This document shows positions 46,894 through 55,081 of a stretch of DNA of 64,000 nucleotides, one piece after another. The position numbers and the translations under genes were made by a program. Every line of letters starts with the position of its first letter. The first letter of the stretch is position 1. The stretch is from Krasilnikovia cinnamomea. GTDB taxonomy: Bacteria; Actinomycetota; Actinomycetes; Mycobacteriales; Micromonosporaceae. The notes beneath the pieces were generated by a model. The model saw only the letters and a program-made list of their open reading frames with translations. It was not told the origin of the DNA and did not search any database. The stretch covers positions 4,216,001 to 4,280,000 of the forward strand of contig NZ_SHKY01000001.1 in assembly GCF_004217545.1 (NCBI RefSeq), read 5' to 3'.

Positions 46894-47840
46894 CACGCCT
46901 CCTGAGGGGCTGCGGGGTTGAGCGGATAGCCGTAGGCGCGCAGCAGGGGTGCGCACACCGCGCCGACCAGGCGGCGCTGACCCCGTGGCAGGGCGCGCAC
47001 CCAGGCGTCGTCGTGGCGCAGCGGGACGCGGCCCACCCGGAACCGCATCGGGTTGCCGGCCGCGCTGTGCCCCACCGTCAGGTCGGCGTGCCCGTCGCCG
47101 AGGAAGTCCAGGTCGGCGTCCGTGAGCGGCAGATCGACGTACGCGGCCAGCTCGCGCAACGCCTGGCGCGGATCGGCCAGCAACTGCTCGTAGCGAACCC
47201 GGCGGACCGCGACGCCGCGGCGGGCCAGCAGGCCGAACGCGGCGTTGTGCGCGTTCCACAGCAGAGCCGAGCGGCCGGGGGAGTAGCGCGTCATCTCCTC
47301 GGCGCCGTCGGTCTCGGGCCGGGCCACCGTCTTGGTCCACGAGTACGCGACCCCGCGCGCGTCCCGTACCACGTGCACCACCCGCAGGTCCACGTCGTCG
47401 GCCCAGCGCAGCACGTGGGCGAGCGCGCTGTGCTTGGAAGAGTCCACCACCACCGCGGCGCCGGAGACCTCGGCGGCCGCCGCGTACACCTGGGCGTAGT
47501 AGGCGGCGTACTCGCGGACCTCGGCGCGCTGCGCCGGGGGTAGCGAGGCGGCGGCGAGCCGGGGGATGTGCCGGGTGCGTTCGACCGCGTCGCGCAGGGC
47601 CTGGATGCGGTCCACGTCAACGGTGCCCCAGCCGCCGAACGCCCGCTCGCCGACCTGCTGCCAGAACGCGCAGGCGGAGAACCGTGCCCCGCAGCCGCAA
47701 CGCTCGTCGTCGCGGATGTCGCGCTGCCAGAGGTGGACGACCTCGCCGAGGGCGCGAACGGAGGGCAGCTCGCCGAGCAGGCGCTCGACCAGGGTTGTCC
47801 CGCTACGTCCTAGCCCGCCCACAAACAGCACCCGTGCCAC
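46893..47840 (-). CDS. Sulfotransferase family protein
   Basis: 315 residues. PAPS-binding loop GRSGTTLVERLL (residues 11-22), 3'-phosphate motif VVRDARGVAYSW, and VVDSSKHS in between, as in the sulfotransferase_3 type. An insertion holding CGCGARFSAC may be a metal or disulfide site. Expected to sulfate a carbohydrate or glycolipid with PAPS. GTG start at 47840, divergent from the WecB-type gene, with a palindromic promoter between. Confidence 0.85.
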   Translation of the reverse strand: MARVLFVGGLGRSGTTLVERLLGELPSVRALGEVVHLWQRDIRDDERCGCGARFSACAFWQQVGERAFGGWGTVDVDRIQALRDAVERTRHIPRLAAASLPPAQRAEVREYAAYYAQVYAAAAEVSGAAVVVDSSKHSALAHVLRWADDVDLRVVHVVRDARGVAYSWTKTVARPETDGAEEMTRYSPGRSALLWNAHNAAFGLLARRGVAVRRVRYEQLLADPRQALRELAAYVDLPLTDADLDFLGDGHADLTVGHSAAGNPMRFRVGRVPLRHDDAWVRALPRGQRRLVGAVCAPLLRAYGYPLNPAAPQEA

Positions 47841-47860
47841 TTTGTCCCGCCTTCATTCGT

Positions 47861-47881
47861 TTCGCTCCTATAACGAGCGAA
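47861..47881. promoter_or_regulatory. Divergent promoter inside an inverted repeat
   Basis: TTCGCTC (47861-47867) and GAGCGAA (47875-47881) flank CTATAAC. TATAAC is a -10 on the plus strand and its complement GTTATAG can serve the minus strand. A protein bound here would control the sulfotransferase-GT operon and the WecB-type gene together. Confidence 0.5.
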
Positions 47882-47903
47882 CCAGGCTGAAGGAGGCGTG
47901 GGA

Positions 47904-48683
47904 TTGACAACCGAGGCTTTCGAGCGGGTATACCTCGACGGGACGGGTTTCGACCGGATCACCGAGGCCGAGGTCGTCGCGGTCGTCCGGGACGCGCTGG
48001 CCTGCGGCCGGGGCGGCCGGATCATCACCCCCAACGTCGACATCCTGCGGATGACCCGCGCCAATCCGGGCCTGCGGGCGTTCCTCGACGACGCTGACCT
48101 GGTCGTGGCGGACGGGATGCCGCTGGTGTGGGCGAGCCGCCTGACCGGGATGCCGCTGCCCGAACGGGTCGCCGGCAGCAGCCTGGTCTGGTCCCTGTCG
48201 GAGGGTCTCGGCCGCGACGACCGCTCGATCTTCGTGATCGGCGGGGCGCCCGGCGCCGACGACCTGCCCGACGGCGCCACCCGGGCGGCGGACCGGCTCG
48301 CCGCCGCCTGCCCCGGCCTGCGCGTCGGCGGCACCCTGTGCCCGGAGTTCGGCTTCGAGCATGACGAGACCCGGTACGCGCAGTTCTGCGCCAAGGTGGT
48401 CGACGCGCAGCCGGACGTCGTCCTGGTGGGCCTGGGCTTCCCCAAGCAGGAGCAGGTCATCTCCCGGCTGCGCACCGACCTGCCGCAGACCTGGTTCGTC
48501 GGCTGCGGCGCCGCGGTCAACTTCGTGGCCGGCGACGTACGGCGCGCGCCGCGCTGGATGCAGCGCACCGGCCTGGAATGGGTGCACCGGTTGGGCAGCG
48601 AGCCGCGCCGCCTGGCGCGCCGCTATCTGAGCCAGGGCGCCCCGTACGCGCTGCGCCTGCTAGCCGTCTCCGCCCGCCGCTGA
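47904..48683 (+). CDS. WecB/TagA/CpsF family glycosyltransferase
   Basis: 259 residues from TTG 47904, which has AGGAGG at the right distance (the GTG at 47898 is too close to it). Family blocks ITPNVDILRM, VVADGMPLVW, VIGGAPGADD and VGLGFPKQE. These GT26 enzymes add N-acetylmannosaminuronic acid or a related sugar to undecaprenyl-linked intermediates at the membrane. Transcribed opposite to the sulfotransferase operon from a shared promoter region. Confidence 0.9.
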   Translation: MTTEAFERVYLDGTGFDRITEAEVVAVVRDALACGRGGRIITPNVDILRMTRANPGLRAFLDDADLVVADGMPLVWASRLTGMPLPERVAGSSLVWSLSEGLGRDDRSIFVIGGAPGADDLPDGATRAADRLAAACPGLRVGGTLCPEFGFEHDETRYAQFCAKVVDAQPDVVLVGLGFPKQEQVISRLRTDLPQTWFVGCGAAVNFVAGDVRRAPRWMQRTGLEWVHRLGSEPRRLARRYLSQGAPYALRLLAVSARR

Positions 48684-48918
48684 TCCTCACGAACTTGCCG
48701 TATCAGGCGGCTACGCCTGACGGCCGATCGCCTGGATCCCGCCGGGTACCCGGATGGTCCGGCCCCGCCTACGAGGACTGTCGGGATAGGGATGCGTTCC
48801 TACGGTCCCTGGCGGCTGCAAAGAGCCGCGCACACTTCCGCACACCCTCTTGAGTCGCCGAGCATCGACGCGCAGACTCGCTCACAACGTGCCTACGAGG
48901 ACCCGTTAGGAGACCAAG
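48684..48918. other. Intergenic region at the left edge of the accessory island
   Basis: 235 bases. A small hairpin TCAGGCG (48703-48709) / CGCCTGA (48714-48720) ends the preceding gene. A ribosome binding site TAGGAG precedes the ATG at 48919. No recognisable repeat or att site. Confidence 0.4.
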
Positions 48919-49158
48919 ATGTCGCTGCGGTTCATCGGCAAGGACCCCGGCAGCCCTGATGGTGGCTCACCGACGGTGTGGGTGGACGACGAGGACGGAA
49001 GCATCGTGGTTCAAGGTTGGAAGATCGAAGACGCGGCGACGCTTGCCGCCGTCCAGGCGACCGGCCCGATTCCCGATCGTGAGACAGTGCTCCGGCTGCC
49101 GAGCCGCATGGTTCCGTTCCTGCAGGAGGTGTATGGTGCCGGGGTCGAGGATCGCTGA
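48919..49158 (+). CDS. Small conserved protein linked to DUF6879
   Basis: 79 residues, acidic, soluble, with ribosome binding site TAGGAG. Small proteins like this (GSPTVWVDDEDGSIVVQGWKI) repeatedly precede DUF6879 genes in actinobacteria. Its stop overlaps the next gene by 26 bases. No known enzyme motif. Confidence 0.8.
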   Translation: MSLRFIGKDPGSPDGGSPTVWVDDEDGSIVVQGWKIEDAATLAAVQATGPIPDRETVLRLPSRMVPFLQEVYGAGVEDR

Positions 49159-49648
49159 CCTCCTCAAGGCGTCCACCCGGTCAGCGATTCACCTCGAGTT
49201 GCGGGACTGGTACACGCTCGATGACCCGGACTGGCGAACCTGGCGGGCGGGGCAGCTGCCGGATGTCGCCGTGACGCGGGCGGGGTGGTCCGATATGGTC
49301 CGCGAGGTCACCGCGAGGGGCGTCGCCGTTCGCCGACTTCGCGTCATCTCTGAGCCTGTCTCCGACTACGTCCACTATGAGTACGACATCACGGCGGCCC
49401 ACAACCTCGCGGCCGGCGAGGATGTCCGCTGGCTCTCGCGCCGCGTCGCGACGGATCTGTTCCTTCCGCCGGCTGACTTCTGGGTCATCGATGATGTCGT
49501 GGTGTTCAACCACTTCAACGGCGACGGTGACTGGATCGATGAGGAACTACGCGACGACGCCGTGCTAGCAGCGCGGCTCACTGAAGCGTTCGATGTCGCT
49601 TGGGCGCAGGGTACGCCACACGCGGACTACCGACTGCCCACAAGCTAG
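49133..49648 (+). CDS. DUF6879 family protein
   Basis: 171 residues (ATG 49133 or GTG 49136, after GGAGG). It carries the family features LELRDWYTLDDPDW near the start, RRLRVISEPVSDYVHYEY in the middle and FWVIDD near the end. These genes sit in trios with a small protein and a DUF5753 helix-turn-helix gene, as here, and are abundant in Streptomyces relatives where they take part in developmental regulation. Molecular function unknown. Confidence 0.85.
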   Translation: MVPGSRIADLLKASTRSAIHLELRDWYTLDDPDWRTWRAGQLPDVAVTRAGWSDMVREVTARGVAVRRLRVISEPVSDYVHYEYDITAAHNLAAGEDVRWLSRRVATDLFLPPADFWVIDDVVVFNHFNGDGDWIDEELRDDAVLAARLTEAFDVAWAQGTPHADYRLPTS

Positions 49649-49654
49649 GCCCCG

Positions 49655-50509
49655 TTGCCTGCGTCTTCGTCGTCCAGCGCCCAGCAAGCCCGCGAGGCCC
49701 TTGGGCTGAGGCTTCGTGAGATCCGGGTAGAGGCTGGGCTCACAGCGGTGTTACTCGCGGGGCGAATGGGTCGGCACCACGCGAAGGTGTCGCGGATCGA
49801 GCACGGGTTCGCGGCACCTTCGGAGGCTGACGTGCGTGCATGGTGCGAACACTGCGGCGTGCCCGACCAGATCCCGGACCTGATCGCCTCGCTCCGCGCC
49901 GTCGAAACGATGTGGGTCGAGTGGCGCCGCATGGAGCGCAGCGGACTACGACACGCTCAGGAGTCCCGCCTCCCGCTGTACCAGCGCACGCGGCACTTCC
50001 GCATTTACACGCCGAACATTCTCCCGGGTGTCCTACAAACGAAGGCGTACACGACGGAGGTCCTTACCGCCATCGGTCGCCGTCGGGCGTTGCCGGACGA
50101 CATCGCGGAAGCCGTCGCTGCGCGGATGATGCGCCAGCAGGTGCTCCGCGACTCGCGTCGTCGGTTCGCCTGTCTGATCGAGGAGTCTGCGCTCGCTGCC
50201 GGTTTCGGCGGCGCCGAGGTCATGGCTGGACAACTCGGCCACCTGATTGCCATGTCGGCCCTGCCGAACGTAAGTCTGGGAATCCTGCCCTTCCACCCAG
50301 ACCGGGGCGGCGCGTGGCCGGTAGAGGCGTTTTACATGTTCGATGACGAACAGGTCGCCATCGAGTTGGTCTCCGGGCATCTCACGGTGACGCAGCCCCG
50401 CGAGATTGCGATGTACGCCCAGGTCTTCGCTGAGCTGTCCGACGCCGCCCTGTACGGGGTCGCAGCGCGCTCGCGCATCACCGCCGCGATCGACGCGATA
50501 GGCGCTTGA
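49655..50509 (+). CDS. Helix-turn-helix regulator with DUF5753 domain
   Basis: 284 residues: an N-terminal XRE-type HTH (LGLRLREIRVEAGLTAVLLAGRM with HHAKVSRIEHG as recognition helix region) and the C-terminal DUF5753 ligand/protein-interaction domain (YTPNILPGVLQTKAY through QPREIAMYAQVF). TTG start 49655, 6 bases after the DUF6879 stop. Such whiJ-like regulators control development and antibiotic genes together with small partner proteins. Confidence 0.92.
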   Translation: MPASSSSSAQQAREALGLRLREIRVEAGLTAVLLAGRMGRHHAKVSRIEHGFAAPSEADVRAWCEHCGVPDQIPDLIASLRAVETMWVEWRRMERSGLRHAQESRLPLYQRTRHFRIYTPNILPGVLQTKAYTTEVLTAIGRRRALPDDIAEAVAARMMRQQVLRDSRRRFACLIEESALAAGFGGAEVMAGQLGHLIAMSALPNVSLGILPFHPDRGGAWPVEAFYMFDDEQVAIELVSGHLTVTQPREIAMYAQVFAELSDAALYGVAARSRITAAIDAIGA

Positions 50510-50540
50510 ACCAATTGCGACGCACACGCCCGCACAAGCA

Positions 50541-50570
50541 TTGAGCTGTGATTCCCCTGAACCCTAGCGT
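50541..50570 (+). promoter_or_regulatory. Promoter TTGAGC-18-TAGCGT
   Basis: -35 TTGAGC (50541-50546) and -10 TAGCGT (50565-50570) with 18-bp spacing, about 90 bases upstream of the next gene, which has GGAGGG as ribosome binding site. Confidence 0.5.
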
Positions 50571-50659
50571 GACTGCCGGGGCGGGTCGGGCTGCTGCCGC
50601 CGAGGCCGGGTCGGCTCGCCTTTCCCAGCGCAGACCCGCTGCAACGGAGGGACGCCGCC

Positions 50660-50947
50660 ATGTTGGAGTCGTGTAAAGAACATCAGGCGGAACGGCCGTC
50701 ATGGGACTGCCGCGCCTGCGGCCGAGCATGGCCGTGCGCTACTGCGAAGGTCGAGCTCGCCGAGCAGTACGAGCGCTTCCCGACGGGCCTTGCCATCTAC
50801 CTCGGCTCATGCCTGGTCGACGCGATCGATGACTGGGTCGCAGGTGCGCGCGGAGCCGTTCCGGATCTGTACGACCGCTTCTTGGGCTGGACCAAGGGCT
50901 CAATCGGGGCGGGGAGCAGCATGCTACGTAATGCCGTCTACCACTGA
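50660..50947 (+). CDS. Small Cys-rich conserved protein
   Basis: 95 residues. The N-terminus has Cys5, His8, Cys17, Cys20 and Cys26 (SWDCRACGRAWPCA), a possible zinc-binding knuckle, followed by a helical part around LAEQYERFPTGLAIYLG. Homologues in actinomycetes are often labelled flavin reductase without visible flavin motif; I do not follow that. Promoter at 50541. Confidence 0.7.
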   Translation: MLESCKEHQAERPSWDCRACGRAWPCATAKVELAEQYERFPTGLAIYLGSCLVDAIDDWVAGARGAVPDLYDRFLGWTKGSIGAGSSMLRNAVYH

Positions 50948-51060
50948 TCCGTATGGCTGGGTTACCTCGTGCTCGGCGAATGCGCGGGCACCACCGGCCC
51001 ATCGGTCACCGGCCTTGCCAGGATTCGCCCGTGGCTAGACTCCCCACGCCCTGAACAGAT

Positions 51061-51606
51061 ATGGATCGGAGCAGAATGCGGCTGGCCGAGATTCTTGACG
51101 TCATCGAAGTTGTGCTCAATGCGAGCGAGCACCCGGACATCGTGCAGGTTGACCGCTACGGCGATGCCACGGAGCCATGGGGGCCGAATATCCAGACGTC
51201 CAAGAGCCGGTCTATCAGCGGCGTCAGGGTTCGCTTTCAGTCGTCCGCCTCCGCGATGATCTTCGGTGCGATCTGGCCCGGTGAGACACCGGTCCCGGTG
51301 CCCGACGAGATGCCGCCGCCTGCCCGCCGCGCTCCGCGCCTGGCCATCTTCGTTGTCCAGCTCCTCGACGTCGCACGCCCGACGAAGTTCCGCTCATGGC
51401 AGCTCGTTGCGCTATCGGACCTCGGCCCGACCGACGCGCGGGGCAGTTCCCCGAGCGGTGTGAGCCTGGTCTGCGCAGACGGCACGAAGATGCTTCTTCG
51501 TGTCACCGGCGCCAGTGCCTCGATCGGAGTCGATCCGGAAACGGAGCCGTTCCCGGACTACGTCATGCCAGACGCAGTCAAGTTGTGGCATAGGGGTCGC
51601 GCCTAG
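51061..51606 (+). CDS. Hypothetical protein
   Basis: 181 residues, no recognised domain, no signal peptide or membrane segment. ATG 51061 or ATG 51076 are both possible. Third-position GC is lower than in the core genes, as for the rest of the island. It ends next to the gene remnant at 51646. Confidence 0.55.
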   Translation: MDRSRMRLAEILDVIEVVLNASEHPDIVQVDRYGDATEPWGPNIQTSKSRSISGVRVRFQSSASAMIFGAIWPGETPVPVPDEMPPPARRAPRLAIFVVQLLDVARPTKFRSWQLVALSDLGPTDARGSSPSGVSLVCADGTKMLLRVTGASASIGVDPETEPFPDYVMPDAVKLWHRGRA

Positions 51607-51645
51607 AAGCCCACTAATGCCACGGCGGGCAACTGCCACGACGGA

Positions 51646-51780
51646 TCAGGCTACGTAGGAGCCGTTCTCCAGATAGACCACAGTGCCTTCGGTGCGGGCC
51701 CGGATCGCCGCGGCGTCGAAGCCCTCTTCTCTCGGCAGGTCAGCGGGGGTTCGGCGAGCGAGGTCGCGGGGGATTGAAAT
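51646..51780 (-). pseudogene. Gene remnant, C-terminal fragment
   Basis: On the minus strand a frame that is protein-like for 44 residues (ARRTPADLPREEGFDAAAI, then EGTVVYLENGSYVA) and ends at a TGA, but has no ATG, GTG or TTG start at its left edge and runs into another frame of the GH26-like gene, overlapping its last 40 bases. It looks like the 3' end of a gene cut by the rearrangement that brought in the island. It could be chance coding potential. Confidence 0.4.
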
Positions 51781-52765
51781 AGCGGTCGCGCGACAGCGCC
51801 GCGAACGCCTTGAAGGCGGCCCGGTCCCCGGTCAGCTGGAACTGCTGGTTCGGGCCGTTGCCCACGGGGTCGGACTCGAAGTACACGACCGCCTTGATCT
51901 GCGGGTTCGCCTTGAACGTACGGGCCGCGTCGCGCAGCCACGCCGCCCGCCCCGCCGAGCCCCACGCCTTGGCCACCCCGAACTCGCCCACCACGATCGG
52001 CTTGTGACGCTGCGCGGCCCACCGCAGGAACGGGCCCATCAGGGCGCCGATCGGCTGGAACTGGTTGCCCGCGTACACGTCGACGCAGGTCCAGTCGACC
52101 TGGTCGTCGCCCGGGTAGAAGTCCGGGGCCTCGCCGCGCGCGAAGCCCTCCGCGGTCGGGCACCACACCCAGGACACGTTGTCCGCGCCCTCGGCCGCGA
52201 AGATCGCCCGGACGTGCTTCCACGCGGCCACGTAGTCCTCCGAACTCCACATCTGGGCACGCAGATTAGGCCGGTCCATCTCCCAGCGCATCCGCAGCAG
52301 CACCGGGCGCTTGAGCGAACGCATCGCCCGCGCCTGGTGCCGGATGAGCTGATCGTGGTAACCGGCGACGATGGACCGGTTGTCGCCGGTCGCCCAGCTG
52401 ACCATGAGCGTCGAGCCCTGCTTGAGGAAGTGCCGGTCCGACTTCGTGCCGACCAGCTCGTCGAACCGGCGGTACGTGTTGACGAGGTCGAGCCGCCGGC
52501 CCAGGTCGTCCTCCAGGCCGTCGACGGCGTCGACCCGGCCGCCGTGGGTGAACTCGGCCGGTTTGATCCAGGCACCGACGTACGCCCCGGCGGCGGGGGC
52601 GGCGAACGGGCCCGACTCGAACGGCCCGGGGTTGACCGCGATCGCGGTCGGGGGGCTGGTCAGGTCGGGTGCGGGGGTGGGTTCGGGCTCGGCCCGCCGA
52701 CTCCACGAACAGCCGGCGAGCGCGAGGACTCCGACGAGCAGCAGGGCGATGAGGGGTCTGTGCAC
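51740..52765 (-). CDS. GH26-like glycosidase lipoprotein
   Basis: 341 residues with a lipoprotein signal (lipobox LALAGC, Cys19) and a (beta/alpha)8 glycosidase domain of the beta-mannanase (GH26) type. Acid/base Glu162 in RMRWEMDR and nucleophile Glu261 in VVGEFGV; YPGDDQVDW at about 217-225 is shared with the secreted protein at 62201-63499. Last gene of the polysaccharide operon, 4 bases after the methyltransferase. Likely trims or releases the polymer at the cell surface; the actual substrate is unknown. Confidence 0.85.
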   Translation of the reverse strand: MHRPLIALLLVGVLALAGCSWSRRAEPEPTPAPDLTSPPTAIAVNPGPFESGPFAAPAAGAYVGAWIKPAEFTHGGRVDAVDGLEDDLGRRLDLVNTYRRFDELVGTKSDRHFLKQGSTLMVSWATGDNRSIVAGYHDQLIRHQARAMRSLKRPVLLRMRWEMDRPNLRAQMWSSEDYVAAWKHVRAIFAAEGADNVSWVWCPTAEGFARGEAPDFYPGDDQVDWTCVDVYAGNQFQPIGALMGPFLRWAAQRHKPIVVGEFGVAKAWGSAGRAAWLRDAARTFKANPQIKAVVYFESDPVGNGPNQQFQLTGDRAAFKAFAALSRDRYFNPPRPRSPNPR

Positions 52766-52769
52766 GGGC

Positions 52770-53501
52770 TTACTTCTTCCGCCGCGCCGTGTACAGCACG
52801 TTCACGGCGAATCGGCCGGTGCCCGGCACGTGCCGGACCAGCGCGTCGGCGGCGCGGGCGATCCGCTTCTCGTGCAGCGACGGGGTCAGCATGGAGAAGC
52901 CGCGCCGCCGTACCACCTCGAAGCCGTGCCGGTCGAGCAGCGCCGTCACCTGCGCATGCGACAGCTCGGCGAACCACCGGTCGCCGCGGTGCCGGCGCGC
53001 CCGCAGGTGCCGCACCGAGCCGGTGTTGCCGTGGTTCTCCACCACGAGTACGCCGTCGGCGCGGGTCGGCAGGGCCTTGGCGGCGAACGCGAGCGCCCGG
53101 TCCCGTACCTCGTCGTCCACGTTGAGCAGCAGCCGGAACATCGTCACGATCGCGGGCCCCGCGGTGACCACCGGGTCGGGCACGTCGCCGTCCGCCGCCA
53201 CCAGATGCCACTGCGCCTGCGAGCCGACCTCGGCGGCCTTCACCATCATCTCGGCCGAGGTGTCGTACCCGTGTGCCTCGCGGACCAGGCCGTGCAGGGT
53301 CCGGATCGCCCGCCCGGTGCCGCAGGCGAAGTCGTGCTGCACCGGCCGGTTCGGGCCGAACTCGCGGACCACCATGGCCCGCACGTACGCGCCCTGCCGC
53401 TCGTTGATCCGCGACGCGTAGCTGTCCGGCGCGTACGTGACGTGCTCGTATTTCTCGACCGCGTCGGTGTCCTGGAACACCTGGCTGTAGTCCGTGCTCA
53501 A
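52770..53501 (-). CDS. Class I SAM-dependent methyltransferase
   Basis: 243 residues. SAM motif I HDFACGTGRAIR (residues 56-67), followed by GYDTSAEMM and a catalytic-domain pattern VTMFRLLLNV. TTG start at 53501 with GGAGG before it, overlapping the flippase stop (TTGA). In this operon it may O-methylate a sugar. Frame is open far upstream but antisense-like. Confidence 0.85.
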   Translation of the reverse strand: MSTDYSQVFQDTDAVEKYEHVTYAPDSYASRINERQGAYVRAMVVREFGPNRPVQHDFACGTGRAIRTLHGLVREAHGYDTSAEMMVKAAEVGSQAQWHLVAADGDVPDPVVTAGPAIVTMFRLLLNVDDEVRDRALAFAAKALPTRADGVLVVENHGNTGSVRHLRARRHRGDRWFAELSHAQVTALLDRHGFEVVRRRGFSMLTPSLHEKRIARAADALVRHVPGTGRFAVNVLYTARRKK

Positions 53502-55081
53502 CTGTCCTCCTCGGTGATGGTCGTGCGGCGGGTGAAGGCGTCGAGGGCGAGCGGGCGGCGCAGCAGCCAGGCGCCCGCGCAGAAGGCCGGCACGGCCACC
53601 CCCAGCGCCAGCAGCAGGCCGGACGCGCCGGTCCCGGCCGCCGCGGTGACCAGCCGGGGCAGTACGCCGAAGCAGGCCACCGACAGCGCCACGGCGGCGC
53701 ACGTCCCGGCCCCGAACGGGTGCAGCCGGGCCACCCGGCCCACCTGGATCAACGGCAGCAGGTTGTTGGCGAGGATCGCGCAGCCCAGCCCGATCGCCGC
53801 GCCGAGCGCGCCGTAGCGGGGGATGAGCAGCACGTCGAGGCCGATCGTGACGGCCAGCGCGATCAGTACGTTGTAGAGGTTCCACGAGGTGCGCCCGGCC
53901 ATCGCCAGCACCATGTCGACCATGCCGCACCCGGTGGCGACCAGCGTCGCGCAGGCCAGCACGACCACCACCGGCGCCCCGGAGCGGTAGCCGTCGCCGA
54001 ACAGCGCCAGGTACACCGGGGCGAACAGGATCACCAGCAGGCTGATCGGCCAGGTGACCAGCACCAGCCAGCCGGTCGCGGTGCGGTACAGGTGGTTGGC
54101 GGTGTCCGTGTCGCCGGTGGCCAGCGCCTCCGCGAGGCGGGGCTGCACCGACTGGGAGATGCCCTGGTTGGCGAACTGGATGAGCACGACGAAGCGGCCC
54201 GCGACCGCGTACACGGCGGCCGCGGCGAGCCCGCCCAGCGCGGCGACCAGCAGCACGTCCACCCGTTGCAGGGCGAGCTGGGCGACGCTGGCCAGCGCCC
54301 GGGGCCCGGTGAAGACCCAGAAGTCGCGGCGCAGCGCCCGCAGTTCGGCCCGCTGGACCGGCGCGGCGGCGGCCGGTTTCCCGGCCCGGTAGATGCGCCG
54401 CAGGCCGAGCCCGGCCAGCACCGCCACCGGCAGGTACGGCGCCGCCCACGCGGCCGCGAACAGCGGCAGGTTCGCGGCGCTCCACAGGGCCGCCACCCCG
54501 GCCGCGCCGACCAGCAGCAGTTGCAGCCCGCTGCGCAGCAGCCGGTCCAGCAGCACCGTGGGCCGCATCGCCCGGTAGCCGCGCGTCGCGGTCAGCAGCG
54601 CGTCCGTCAGCGCCTGCAACGGCAGGAACACCGCCAGCACCCGCAGCCCGGCGGTGTGCTGGGCCAGCACCGCCGGGGTGTCCTCGGCGGTGACCCGGGC
54701 GATCGCGGGCGCCGCCAGCCACATGCCGGCCGCGAGCGCCACCGCCAGGGCGGCCACCGGCACCAGGCCCGTACGCAGGCAGGCGCCCAGCAGGTGCGCC
54801 CGCCCGCCCGCGCGCAGCCGGGCCGGCCAGTACACCAGCCCGGTCTGCGTGCCCAGCTTGGCCAGCCCGCCGACCAGCACGAACGCGGCCGTGGCGGCGA
54901 AGAACGCGCCCGCCTGCTCGGCGCCCAGCGACCGCGCCACGATCCAGGTGACGCCGACCCCGGTGCCCCCCGCGATCGCGGATCCCACGACTCCCGCGAT
55001 CCCGCCCCGGGCGGCCCCCCGGGTCCCGGCCCCGGCCGCGCGCGGCTCCAGGGGTGGGGCCGGGGCGGCGGTGCGGGTCAT
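53498..55081 (-). CDS. Wzx-type polysaccharide flippase (MOP superfamily)
   Basis: 527 residues with about 12-14 hydrophobic helices, starting GIAGVVGSAIAGGTGVGVTW and with the RSLGAEQAGAFFA motif of Wzx/RfbX and MurJ-like transporters. It would flip lipid-linked repeat units across the membrane. ATG 55081 overlaps the stop of the sulfotransferase gene. Confidence 0.9.
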   Translation of the reverse strand: MTRTAAPAPPLEPRAAGAGTRGAARGGIAGVVGSAIAGGTGVGVTWIVARSLGAEQAGAFFAATAAFVLVGGLAKLGTQTGLVYWPARLRAGGRAHLLGACLRTGLVPVAALAVALAAGMWLAAPAIARVTAEDTPAVLAQHTAGLRVLAVFLPLQALTDALLTATRGYRAMRPTVLLDRLLRSGLQLLLVGAAGVAALWSAANLPLFAAAWAAPYLPVAVLAGLGLRRIYRAGKPAAAAPVQRAELRALRRDFWVFTGPRALASVAQLALQRVDVLLVAALGGLAAAAVYAVAGRFVVLIQFANQGISQSVQPRLAEALATGDTDTANHLYRTATGWLVLVTWPISLLVILFAPVYLALFGDGYRSGAPVVVVLACATLVATGCGMVDMVLAMAGRTSWNLYNVLIALAVTIGLDVLLIPRYGALGAAIGLGCAILANNLLPLIQVGRVARLHPFGAGTCAAVALSVACFGVLPRLVTAAAGTGASGLLLALGVAVPAFCAGAWLLRRPLALDAFTRRTTITEEDS

